Source of the DNA: a candidate division Zixibacteria bacterium RBG_16_53_22
GTDB lineage: Bacteria > Zixibacteria > MSB-5A5 > UBA10806
Length of the DNA: 41,044 nt
Reading direction: 5' to 3'
Assembly: GCA_001775395.1 (NCBI GenBank)
Contig: MEWP01000117.1
Location: forward strand, 1 to 41,044
The notes under the pieces are model-generated. The model saw nothing but the letters and a program-made list of their open reading frames with translations, had not been told where the DNA came from and ran no database searches. Of the stretch, positions 33,504-40,932 are shown one piece after another. How positions within the stretch are numbered: the first letter of the stretch is position 1; each line of letters starts with the position of its first letter. The translations under genes and the position numbers were made by a program.

Positions 33504-33897
33504 ATTATCCGGAAACAGTGTGATCCGCCAGTTTCAGGCGTTGCTTGATCACGGGCCGATGTGCCTTGTTCCCGGCGGATTGAACGGTTCTTTTATCCCA
33601 GATAACCCATTAGGCCACGAACCCACTGTAGGAGCGAGCTTGCTCGCGAAAAACTTCGCCAGCAAGCTGGCTCCTACGATAGGGAAAGCCTCTAATGGAC
33701 AATCCGGGTTTATCAATCATGTATCTGTCTTGCCAGTATATTTGGCCAGTATATTTTGCCGGCATTTTTTGGGCGCGCATGTACCAAAGTACAATGGCGT
33801 TTGTTGCAGAACTTAATAGAATGACGCAGTTGCCTGTCCTCATGGGCGGGATGTTAATTCGAATAACCGGCAGGGATAGCATCTACGGGAAAAGTGG
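33504..33897. other. 394-bp region with a REP-like element
   Basis: Holds the 92-bp element at 33607-33698 (annotated separately), then A+T-rich DNA with CCAGTATATTTGG followed by CCAGTATATTTTG near 33735-33765 and the small palindrome GTACCAAAGTAC (33781-33792). These may be operator sites for the following gene. No credible ORF. Confidence 0.4.
33607..33698. repeat. REP-like hairpin element, copy 1
   Basis: Runs from CCATTAG to CTAATGG. Two outward hairpin units read GTAGGAGCGAGCTTGCTCGC and GCCAGCAAGCTGGCTCCTAC. The second copy at 40823-40914 has the same 92-bp length in inverted orientation. The core GGAGCGAGCTTGCTCGCGAA resembles REP units known from pseudomonads. Confidence 0.7.
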
Positions 33898-34449
33898 ATG
33901 AAAAATCAGATGCAACCAGTTACTGTAGCAATTGCAGACACCGATCGTGGTCGGCGTGCTGGATACGAACGCCTTCTGCAAGGTGAGTCGGGCATCAAGT
34001 TGTTTACGAATGGTGCGTCAGGTAAAGAAGCCGGTGACGAGAAGCTTTTGTCCGGGTACCCGAATGACCGTGCGTTTGTGAATCGCCGGCTCAAACCGCG
34101 CACGAATGTTACGGCAAATGAAGATGAAGTAGCCAGAATCAAACGGCTCAAACCTCTTGTTCTGCTGGTTAACCTGAATCTGTGTACCGATGAGGATTAC
34201 ACCTTGCTGCTGTCTCTGCGCCACGAATGCCCTGAGGCGCTTATGGTTTTCCTGGCCGATAACTCGGTTCATGAAGATACAATTCTTAAAGTTCTGGAGA
34301 TCGGCGCACGCGGCTATTTGAAGTATGAAACTGTTCAGTTCCATCTTTCAGGGGCCATACAGGCAGTTGGCCGCGGTGAGGCCTGGGTGCCGCGCAAGAT
34401 GCTGGGCAACATCATGGATCATATGTTGAGTCAGCAGGCAAACGCGTAA
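33898..34449 (+). CDS. pseudo-receiver protein without output domain
   Basis: A 183-residue receiver-like protein. The N-terminal acidic residues are kept (IADTDRGRRAGYERLL; Asp14, Asp16) and so is the Lys (GARGYLKYE; Lys142), but the phosphoacceptor is replaced by Asn92 (VLLVNLNLC). An insert of about 40 residues (45-85) precedes the third strand. No HTH follows; the frame ends after VPRKMLGNIMDHMLSQQANA. It is homologous over its receiver part to the preceding regulator and may be a dimerisation partner or a truncated paralogue. It ends with a normal stop and no sign of recent frameshift. Confidence 0.75.
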   Translation: MKNQMQPVTVAIADTDRGRRAGYERLLQGESGIKLFTNGASGKEAGDEKLLSGYPNDRAFVNRRLKPRTNVTANEDEVARIKRLKPLVLLVNLNLCTDEDYTLLLSLRHECPEALMVFLADNSVHEDTILKVLEIGARGYLKYETVQFHLSGAIQAVGRGEAWVPRKMLGNIMDHMLSQQANA

Positions 34450-34789
34450 TCAGGTCAGTAAGTCGCTCTATGCCATTCAATTGGCACTGGCAGACCTTGG
34501 ACGATCCCTCGAGTAACAGATACATAGCGACAGAAATACTGCCGCATAAACAACCGTTCGCCCTGAGCCAAGTAATTCTATTTCTCCTTCAAACGGGAAA
34601 TAATCCGTAGGGCGGGTCACACCCGCCGCTGAACAGCTGTAATGGCGGGTACGAAAAACTTTTGTCCCGGCACCGGTGTGACCCGCCCTACGATATTGCT
34701 CTATTGATCGAGAATTGGAATTAATCATCGCTTCCCTTATATTAATTCATAAATGAAAATCTCCGGCTCTGCCGGGTGGCAAGGTGTTT
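34450..34789. other. 340-bp region made mainly of inserted elements
   Basis: Contains a solitary end of the TACATAGCGACA family (34520-34537), a half copy of the dispersed repeat CGTTCGCCCTGAGC (34555-34568), and the full miniature element 34573-34723. Only about 65 bp remain before the NAD-synthetase-like gene, with AAGGTG as ribosome binding site. Confidence 0.55.
34573..34723. mobile_element. miniature element with TAATTCTATTTCTC ends, copy 1
   Basis: A 151-bp element; left end TAATTCTATTTCTC, right end GAGAATTGGAATTA, both bounded by TA. Inside, CGTAGGGCGGGTCACACC (34606-34623) pairs with GGTGTGACCCGCCCTACG (34675-34692). It is identical to 37768-37916 except for two bases over 149 bp, in the same orientation. 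Confidence 0.78.
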
Positions 34790-35764
34790 ATGTTCGACAA
34801 AGATGTACTCAAGCTGGACCCATCCAAGGAAGTGGATCGCATCACCGGGATTCTGCGCGAGCAGGTTCTCGGCCAGTTGCGCCGCCGCGGCGCCGTAGTG
34901 GGCATATCGGGCGGCATAGACAGCTCGGTCGTGACCGCGTTATGTGTGCGCGCATTCGGCAAGGAGAAAGTTCTGGGACTCTTCATGCCCGAGCACCATT
35001 CCTCTGACGATGCGCTCATGCTGGGACGGATGCTCACCGGGCACTTTGGAGTCGAGGCTATCGTCGAGGACATTGCGCCGGCCCTCGAGGGGCTCGGTTG
35101 CTACCGCCGCCAGGAAGAGGCCATCCGCATGATCGTTCCCGAGTACGGCGATGGCTGGAAGTGCAAGCTCGTGCTGCCATCCATCCTCGAGAGCGACCGC
35201 ATGAACATCACGCGGCTCACCGTGCAGAGCCCCACAGGTGAAGTGTCCACTGTGCGGCTTCCGCTCAACGCCTACCTGCAGATCGTCGCTGCGACAAACT
35301 ACAAGCAGCGTGTGCGCAAGATGACGGAGTACTACCATGCGGATCGCCTGAACTATGCCGTATCGGGTACGCCAAACCGCCTAGAATACGATCAGGGTTT
35401 CTTCGTCAAGCAGGGCGACGGCAGCGCCGACTTCAAGCCCATTGCGCATCTTTACAAAACCCAGGTCTATCAGATCGCGGAATATCTGGGCGTGCCGGAA
35501 GAAATCCGCCGCCGCCCGCCCACCACCGATACTTTTTCCATGCCGCAGACGCAGGAGGAGTTTTATTTCGCGCTGCCTTACGACCGCATGGATCTTTGCC
35601 TCTACGCGGCAAATCATGGTGTTTCTGCCGGGGAGGTTGCGCCTGTGGTCGGCCTTACGCCGGACCAGGTTGAGCGGGTCTTCAAGGACATCGAAGCCAA
35701 ACGGCGCGCCACCCGGTATCTCCATATGCGGCCACTGCTTATCGATCCAGTCACGGAAGTCTGA
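34790..35764 (+). CDS. NAD synthetase-like ATP pyrophosphatase (NadE family)
   Basis: A 324-residue N-type ATP pyrophosphatase. SGGIDSS (40-46) is the pyrophosphate loop; SGTPNRLEYDQGFFVKQGDG and KPIAHLYKTQVYQIAEYLGV match the NadE synthetase domain (quoted as SGTPNRLEYDQGFFVK, QGDG). There is no N-terminal glutaminase domain, so ammonia must come from elsewhere. The canonical reaction amidates deamido-NAD. Its gene is six bases upstream of a glutamine-dependent AsnB-like gene, so it may instead be a dedicated amidating enzyme in a pathway. ATG at 34790 is preferred over GTG at 34784. Confidence 0.85.
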   Translation: MFDKDVLKLDPSKEVDRITGILREQVLGQLRRRGAVVGISGGIDSSVVTALCVRAFGKEKVLGLFMPEHHSSDDALMLGRMLTGHFGVEAIVEDIAPALEGLGCYRRQEEAIRMIVPEYGDGWKCKLVLPSILESDRMNITRLTVQSPTGEVSTVRLPLNAYLQIVAATNYKQRVRKMTEYYHADRLNYAVSGTPNRLEYDQGFFVKQGDGSADFKPIAHLYKTQVYQIAEYLGVPEEIRRRPPTTDTFSMPQTQEEFYFALPYDRMDLCLYAANHGVSAGEVAPVVGLTPDQVERVFKDIEAKRRATRYLHMRPLLIDPVTEV

Positions 35765-35770
35765 CGGCCT

Positions 35771-37798
35771 ATGTGCGGAATCGCCGGGATTGTCGGGCTC
35801 AGCGCCAATGCAGCCTCGCCGAGCCGTGAAGCGCTGGTGCGCATGGCCGGCGCGCTCTATCACCGCGGCCCGGACGAGTTTGGCGTGTATCGCGACGACA
35901 AGGCAGGTCTCGCACACGCGCGCTTGTCCATCATCGATCTCGCAACCGGACAGCAGCCGATGGCGGACGAGGGCGATGCGACCTGGATCGTATTCAACGG
36001 CGAGATATTCAATTATGTCGAGTTGCGCGAAGAACTGGTCGCGCTCGGCCATCGTTTCCGCACCCGCAGCGACACCGAAGTTATCATTCATGCGTACCGT
36101 GCATGGGGAGATGCCGCCTTCGAACGATTCAACGGACAGTGGGCCGTAGCGCTGTGGGATTCCGTGGCGCGCCGCCTGGTGCTCTCACGCGACCGGGTGG
36201 GCATTTGCCCGCTTCATCTGTGCGAATACGCCGGCCATCTGTATTTTGCCAGTGAAGTCAAAGCCATCTTCGCGGCGAACGCAGATATACCGCGCGCCTT
36301 TGATCCGATCGGCATCGCCCAGACATTCACCTTCTGGACCATAGCTCCACCGCAGGGCGTTTTCCACGGCGTGACCGAACTCGAACCGGGGCATGTCCGC
36401 ACTTATGAAAACGGAGCTGTCCATGATCGTGCCTATTGGACTCCGCGCTACCCGATGCACGGCGAAACGCATCACCGCTTTCATGGATCACTGGATGACG
36501 CAGTCAGCGAGGTGCGCAGGGCGATCGAGAACGCCACGTCACTGCGCATGCTGCGCGCCGATGTGCCGGTCGGGAGCTATCTTTCCGGCGGGCTGGACAG
36601 TTCGCTGGTCGCCGCGCTCGGACGCCGTTTTGCGGGAGACAGATTTCAAACGTTCTCACTGCGTTTCGATGACGCCGAATACGACGAAACGGAATACCAG
36701 CGCCTGATGGTGAACATGCTGGGCAGCGATCATCACGAGGTCGTTGTTTCGCGCAGCGACATCGCGAACGTGTTTCCCGACGTTATCTATCACACCGAGC
36801 GTCCGATCCTGAGAACTGCCCCGGCGCCGCTGTTCCTGCTGTCGAAGCTGGTTCGCGAACACGGGGTCAAGGTCGTGCTGACCGGCGAGGGCGCCGATGA
36901 AATGTTTGCCGGCTACGATATTTTCCGTGAAGGCAAGGTGCGCCGTTTCTGGGGACGCCAGCCGGCATCCGCATGGCGCCATCGGCTCCTCGAACGGCTG
37001 TATCCCTATCTTGCGCGTTCGCCGGTGTCGCAGCAGGCGATGGCGCGGCAGTTCTTCGGACGCAACATCGCCGCCCATCGCGCGCCGGGCTTTGCGCATG
37101 ACACGCGCTGGCATACCACGGGCGCGCTCAAGCGGCTTTTGTCCAGGAACGTGCAGGCTGCTGCTTCAGACCGTGATGTAATCAAGGAATTTCTTGAAAA
37201 TGTCCATATCGATTTTCCGCAATGGAGCCATCTTGCGCAGGATCAGCATATCGAAATCCGCACGCTGTTATCGGGCTACCTGCTTTCCTCGCAGGGCGAC
37301 AGGATGCTTATGGCGCACTCGGTTGAAGGACGTTTTCCCTTCCTAGACAAGGATGTTATCGCGCTTGCGGATTCGCTTCCTGCCGCCTACAAGCTGCGCG
37401 TGCTGGACGAAAAGCATGTGGTGAAGCGCGCCGCGTCGGATGTCGTGCCGCGCGAAATACTCGCGCGGAAAAAACAGCCGTATCGCGCGCCGGATGCGCT
37501 TTCCTTCGTTGCCAAGGGCGCACCGGACTATATTGACGAGGTGCTGTCCGAGTCTGCGCTGAAAGATGCTGATGTTTTCGAGCCTCAGGCTGTAATACAA
37601 TTATTGCGCAAGTGCCGCGCGCGCGGCAGTGAGGGGCAGTTCTCGAACACGGACAACATGGCGCTGGTGGGCGCCCTGTCAACCCAGCTTTTGCACCGGC
37701 AATTTATCGCCGGCCGCCCCGATGGGAGCCGCGCGATTGAGATTCGTACCGACATTGACAAGTCATCTAATTCTATTTCTCCTTCAAACGGGAAATAA
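35771..37798 (+). CDS. asparagine synthase-like glutamine amidotransferase
   Basis: A 675-residue class II amidotransferase. Cys2 (MCGIAGIVG) is the glutaminase nucleophile, with RLSIIDL (51-57) and NGEIFNY (77-83) in the glutaminase domain; SGGLDSS (272-278) is the ATP pyrophosphatase loop and TGEGADEMFAGY is the synthetase motif. It adenylates a carboxylate and amidates it with ammonia from glutamine. Related proteins are found in O-antigen and exosortase-A loci, where they amidate uronic acids or unknown carboxylates. The last eleven codons and the stop are provided by the inserted miniature element at 37768, so the native C-terminus is probably altered. Confidence 0.9.
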   Translation: MCGIAGIVGLSANAASPSREALVRMAGALYHRGPDEFGVYRDDKAGLAHARLSIIDLATGQQPMADEGDATWIVFNGEIFNYVELREELVALGHRFRTRSDTEVIIHAYRAWGDAAFERFNGQWAVALWDSVARRLVLSRDRVGICPLHLCEYAGHLYFASEVKAIFAANADIPRAFDPIGIAQTFTFWTIAPPQGVFHGVTELEPGHVRTYENGAVHDRAYWTPRYPMHGETHHRFHGSLDDAVSEVRRAIENATSLRMLRADVPVGSYLSGGLDSSLVAALGRRFAGDRFQTFSLRFDDAEYDETEYQRLMVNMLGSDHHEVVVSRSDIANVFPDVIYHTERPILRTAPAPLFLLSKLVREHGVKVVLTGEGADEMFAGYDIFREGKVRRFWGRQPASAWRHRLLERLYPYLARSPVSQQAMARQFFGRNIAAHRAPGFAHDTRWHTTGALKRLLSRNVQAAASDRDVIKEFLENVHIDFPQWSHLAQDQHIEIRTLLSGYLLSSQGDRMLMAHSVEGRFPFLDKDVIALADSLPAAYKLRVLDEKHVVKRAASDVVPREILARKKQPYRAPDALSFVAKGAPDYIDEVLSESALKDADVFEPQAVIQLLRKCRARGSEGQFSNTDNMALVGALSTQLLHRQFIAGRPDGSRAIEIRTDIDKSSNSISPSNGK

Positions 37799-37918
37799 TC
37801 CGTAGGGCGGGTCACACCCGCCGCTGAACAGCTGTAATGGCGGGTACGAAAAACTTTTGTCCCGGCGCCGGTGTGACCCGCCCTACGATATTGCTCTATT
37901 GATCGAGAAATGGAATAA
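37768..37918. mobile_element. miniature element with TAATTCTATTTCTC ends, copy 2
   Basis: Second copy of the element at 34573, same orientation, two differences in 149 bp. The left end lies inside the asnB-like reading frame; the right end (GAGAAATGGAATAA) borders a nuclease gene remnant. The outer TA is intact on the left and degraded to AA on the right. Confidence 0.78.
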
Positions 37919-38097
37919 CACGGGAAGAAGCCTTGTCGGCCGAGATGCAAATCAAGGGCTGGAGCCGCAAAAAGAAAGAGGCCATGATGCGCGGCGATTG
38001 GAAGGAAGTTTCTCGCCTGGCGAAAAGTAAATCCGCCCATCCTTCGACAGGCTCAGGACGAACGGATTTACTTCTTCTACAGGAGGCTGAGAATTGA
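37919..38097 (+). pseudogene. 3' remnant of a GIY-YIG nuclease-like gene
   Basis: In one frame, 37924-38097 encodes EEALSAEMQIKGWSRKKKEA, then MMRGDWKEVSRLAKSKS, a stop coming after LLLLQEAEN. The AEMQIKGWSRKKKEA segment resembles the C-terminal helix of GIY-YIG nuclease family proteins. The 5' part is missing, cut by the miniature element. The segment HPSTGSGRTD within it is the dispersed repeat CCTTCGACAGGCTCAGGACG (38041-38060) read as protein. No start codon or ribosome binding site is present. Confidence 0.5.
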
Positions 38098-38133
38098 TTA
38101 CCCTCCGCATTCCACATTGAGCCAGAGTTATAT

Positions 38134-38226
38134 TACACAGCAGTCAGAAAGTATGCCTGCAAAAATGATGCTGAAACCCGCATGAAACCGAGATCGAGTG
38201 TTTCCATAAATACTGACGGGTGAGTA
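38134..38226. mobile_element. small TA-flanked element of the IS630-like family
   Basis: Starts TA-CACAGCAGTCAG and ends CTGACGGGTGAG-TA; the two ends match with three mismatches in 15 bp. The inner left side (AGAAAGTATGCCTGCAAAAA then TGATG) resembles the right end of the element at 4404-4548 read in reverse. About 93 bp including TA. It lies directly upstream of the acyl-AMP ligase. Confidence 0.55.
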
Positions 38227-38263
38227 ATGGATAATTTTGGAACAAATTAAAAGAGGTACTGAG

Positions 38264-39829
38264 ATGCAAATAACACACGGTCCCGTGCCGCTCCTGCACG
38301 ATTACCTTCTCCAGGCTGCCCGCGAACTCCCGGACAAGGTTGCGCTGGTCTGCATGCAGCAGCGGGTCACCTATGGCGAACTCGACGCCCGTTCGAACGC
38401 TCTTGCGCACAGCCTGGCCGCAGCCGGTGTCGAACGCGGCGACAGGGTGGTGGTCTTCGCCGATAACACCGTCGAGACGGTGATTTCATTTTGGGCGGCG
38501 CTCAAGGCCAACGCCGTCGCGTGCATCGTCAATCCGCTGACCAAAAGCGACAAGCTCAGTTATCTCCTCGACGACTGCCGCCCGGCGGCGCTCATCACGG
38601 ACATGCATATTCATTCCGTATTTGCGGAGCCCGCGCGGGCATGTTCCCACCTGCGATGCGTGATCATTTCCGGCATCATTGATGACGCAAAGCCCGCAGG
38701 ACTTCCCAATGCCCGGCGCTGGGATGACGCCATCGCCGGCGGCGACCGCGCGAGTCCGCCTGTCCGGACATGCATTGATAACGATCTCGCCGCGATCATC
38801 TACACATCGGGGTCCACCGGCGACCCCAAGGGCGTGATGCTCACGCATCGCAACATGCTCACCGCGTGCACGTCAATCGCTTCGTACCTCGAATTGCAGG
38901 AAGACGAGGTGATCCTCGGCGTGCTGCCGCTGGCATTCGATTACGGTCTTTACCAGATGCTCATGGCGTTCCGATCCGGCGCGCGCCTGGTGCTCGAGCG
39001 CTCCTTCACCTTCCCGGCGCAGATACTCAACCTGATGGTAGCCGAGGGAGTGACCGGCTTCCCGGGCGTGCCGACCATCTTTTCGATCCTCGCGGAACTC
39101 AAGTCCCTCAAGGATTACGATCTGTCGAAGATCCGCTATGTGACCAACACCGCTGCGGCACTTCCGGAAAAGCATATCCTGATGCTCAGGGATATTTTTC
39201 CGGCGGCGCGCATCTATTCGATGTACGGCCTCACCGAATGCAAACGCTGCACCTATCTTCCGCCCAAGGACATAGCCCGGAAGCCTTCAAGCGTCGGCAT
39301 CGCGATTCCGAACACCGAGATGTGGATCGTGGATGAGGACGGCAACAAGGTCGCTCCCGGCACCGTCGGCCAACTCGTCATTCGCGGCGCCACCGTGATG
39401 AAGGGCTATTGGGAGAAGCCCGAATCCACTGCCAGAAAGCTCAAGCCCGGCCCGCTCCCCGGTGAACAGGTGCTGTACACCGGCGATTACTGCAGGATGG
39501 ATGAGGAGGGATATCTCTACTTCGTCGGGCGCATGGATGACATAATCAAGTCGCGCGGGGAGAAAGTTGCGCCCAAGGAGGTGGAGAACATGCTGATGAA
39601 CATTCCGGGTGTGAAGGAGGCTGCGGTTATCGGCGTGCCGGACGAGATCCTTGGACAGGCAGTCAAGGCTTTCGTCGTCCTCGAGGAGGGGATCACGATG
39701 ACCGAAAAACAGCTCCAGAAGGAATGCCAGAGCAGGCTCGAAAACTTCATGGTTCCGAAATATATCGTCGCGGTGCAAAGCTTGCCCAAGACAGATACCG
39801 GCAAAATCAAGAAGACGGGGCTGACATGA
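38264..39829 (+). CDS. AMP-dependent acyl-CoA/acyl-ACP ligase
   Basis: A 521-residue ANL-superfamily ligase. YTSGSTGDPKG (180-190) is the ATP loop, SMYGLTECKRC the A5 motif, YTGDYCRMDEEGYLYFVGR the A7-A8 hinge region, and the A10 lysine is Lys514 in PKTDTGK. It activates a carboxylate as acyl-AMP and transfers it to CoA or an ACP. It resembles the exosortase-A-associated acyl-CoA ligase group. AGAGGT lies 7 bp before the ATG at 38264. The stop overlaps the methyltransferase start (ATGA), so the two steps are coupled. The ACP at 235-477 is a possible partner. Confidence 0.9.
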   Translation: MQITHGPVPLLHDYLLQAARELPDKVALVCMQQRVTYGELDARSNALAHSLAAAGVERGDRVVVFADNTVETVISFWAALKANAVACIVNPLTKSDKLSYLLDDCRPAALITDMHIHSVFAEPARACSHLRCVIISGIIDDAKPAGLPNARRWDDAIAGGDRASPPVRTCIDNDLAAIIYTSGSTGDPKGVMLTHRNMLTACTSIASYLELQEDEVILGVLPLAFDYGLYQMLMAFRSGARLVLERSFTFPAQILNLMVAEGVTGFPGVPTIFSILAELKSLKDYDLSKIRYVTNTAAALPEKHILMLRDIFPAARIYSMYGLTECKRCTYLPPKDIARKPSSVGIAIPNTEMWIVDEDGNKVAPGTVGQLVIRGATVMKGYWEKPESTARKLKPGPLPGEQVLYTGDYCRMDEEGYLYFVGRMDDIIKSRGEKVAPKEVENMLMNIPGVKEAAVIGVPDEILGQAVKAFVVLEEGITMTEKQLQKECQSRLENFMVPKYIVAVQSLPKTDTGKIKKTGLT

Positions 39830-40659
39830 ATATTCTGCTCGATGAAATAATTACCGTCCTCCAGCGTGGCGGCATTACCGATGCAACCGCCGAGGCAACC
39901 CGGATTTTGCAAGCTGCGCAAACATCAACACCGGCTGATCATGCACGTGCGGCGCGCGCCATGGCCGAGCGTCGTTCCGCAGGTGCGCCGCTTGCCTATG
40001 TGATAGGCCATGCAAGGTTCATGGGCGTCGAGCTCATTGTCGCCGAGGGCGCCCTCGCGCCCCGTGAGGAGACCGAACTCCTCGGCAACACGGCGCTGGC
40101 CGCGATTCGTTCCTCCGGCTCCGCCGCGCCACGTGTCATTGACATGTGCTGCGGGTCAGGAAACCTCGCCTGCGCCATCGCGCACCACCTGCCAGCCGCT
40201 CGCGTGTGGGCGAGCGACCTTACCGATGGCTGCATTGCAGTCACGCGCCGCAACGTCGAGCATGTGGGTGTATCCAACCGCGTTGTCGTCGCTCAGGGCG
40301 ATCTTTTCGGCGGGCTTGCCGGGTTAGGCATCGAGGGTGCTATTGATGCAGTCGTCTGCAACCCTCCCTACATTTCCCAGGGCAAGCTCGCGACCGACCG
40401 CGCCGAGTTGCTCGATCATGAGCCGCGTGAAGCATTTGACGGCGGACCTTACGGGCTCAGCATCCAGCAGCGCGTCGTCAAGGAGGCGCTGCCGTTCCTG
40501 CGACCCGGCGGCATTCTCCTTTTTGAAATCGGCCTCGGGCAGGATCGCCAGGTCAAAATGCTCTTCGACCGTGCGAAGGTTTACGAAGACATCCAACTCG
40601 CCGCAAACGCCGCAGGCGAAGTACGCGTTGTGTCGGGGCGCAAGCGCGCGGATATGTAG
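39826..40659 (+). CDS. HemK/PrmC-like N-methyltransferase
   Basis: A 277-residue SAM-dependent methyltransferase. The N-terminal helical domain is followed by the PrmC hallmark PREETELL (79-86), motif I DMCCGSGN (106-113) and motif IV NPPY (179-182), which in PrmC grips the planar amide of glutamine. PrmC normally methylates release factors and lies beside prfA; here it is coupled by ATGA to an acyl-AMP ligase, arguing for a pathway-specific substrate, perhaps an amide made by the AsnB-like enzyme. The start was set at 39826; a longer frame reaches back into the ligase gene. Confidence 0.85.
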   Translation: MNILLDEIITVLQRGGITDATAEATRILQAAQTSTPADHARAARAMAERRSAGAPLAYVIGHARFMGVELIVAEGALAPREETELLGNTALAAIRSSGSAAPRVIDMCCGSGNLACAIAHHLPAARVWASDLTDGCIAVTRRNVEHVGVSNRVVVAQGDLFGGLAGLGIEGAIDAVVCNPPYISQGKLATDRAELLDHEPREAFDGGPYGLSIQQRVVKEALPFLRPGGILLFEIGLGQDRQVKMLFDRAKVYEDIQLAANAAGEVRVVSGRKRADM

Positions 40660-40668
40660 GAGGTGGTT

Positions 40669-40797
40669 TTGTTCCCTGCTGACCTTGCCACAGTGCGCGA
40701 TTACCATACCGCCACTCCGAAGCTCAATGAACATGTGTTGGTGACGGGAGGAAGGGATGCACTGTGTGTTCTTGCCAGCGCCGAGCTCTATTGGTAA
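40669..40797 (+). pseudogene. short frame after methyltransferase, probably a truncated gene
   Basis: A TTG start with TAGGAGGTGG upstream opens 42 codons (MFPADLATVRDYHTATPKLN then EHVLVTGG) ending in TAA. The excellent ribosome binding site directly after the methyltransferase stop argues that a real third gene of the operon begins here. The frame stops just before a REP-like element, so the rest was probably lost by insertion or deletion. No family recognised. Confidence 0.4.
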
Positions 40798-40822
40798 GGG
40801 ATTGTCTTAAATCCCGGATCGT

Positions 40823-40914
40823 CCATTAGAGGCCTTCCCTATCGCAGGAGCCAGCTTGCTGGCGAAGTTTTACGCGAACAAGCTCGCTCCTGCAGTGGGT
40901 TCGTTGTCTAATGG
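40823..40914. repeat. REP-like hairpin element, copy 2
   Basis: Inverted copy of 33607-33698, from CCATTAG to CTAATGG, same length. Homology continues some 15 bp beyond the left end (CCCGGATCGT versus CCCGGATTGT in reverse). It directly follows the truncated frame and precedes another element. Confidence 0.68.
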
Positions 40915-40932
40915 TCGCGGTTATTTGGGCAC

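Noticed and set aside
33487-33816. 109-codon frame after the LuxR-type gene
   Set aside because: It runs across the REP-like element, overlaps the preceding gene and shows no family pattern.
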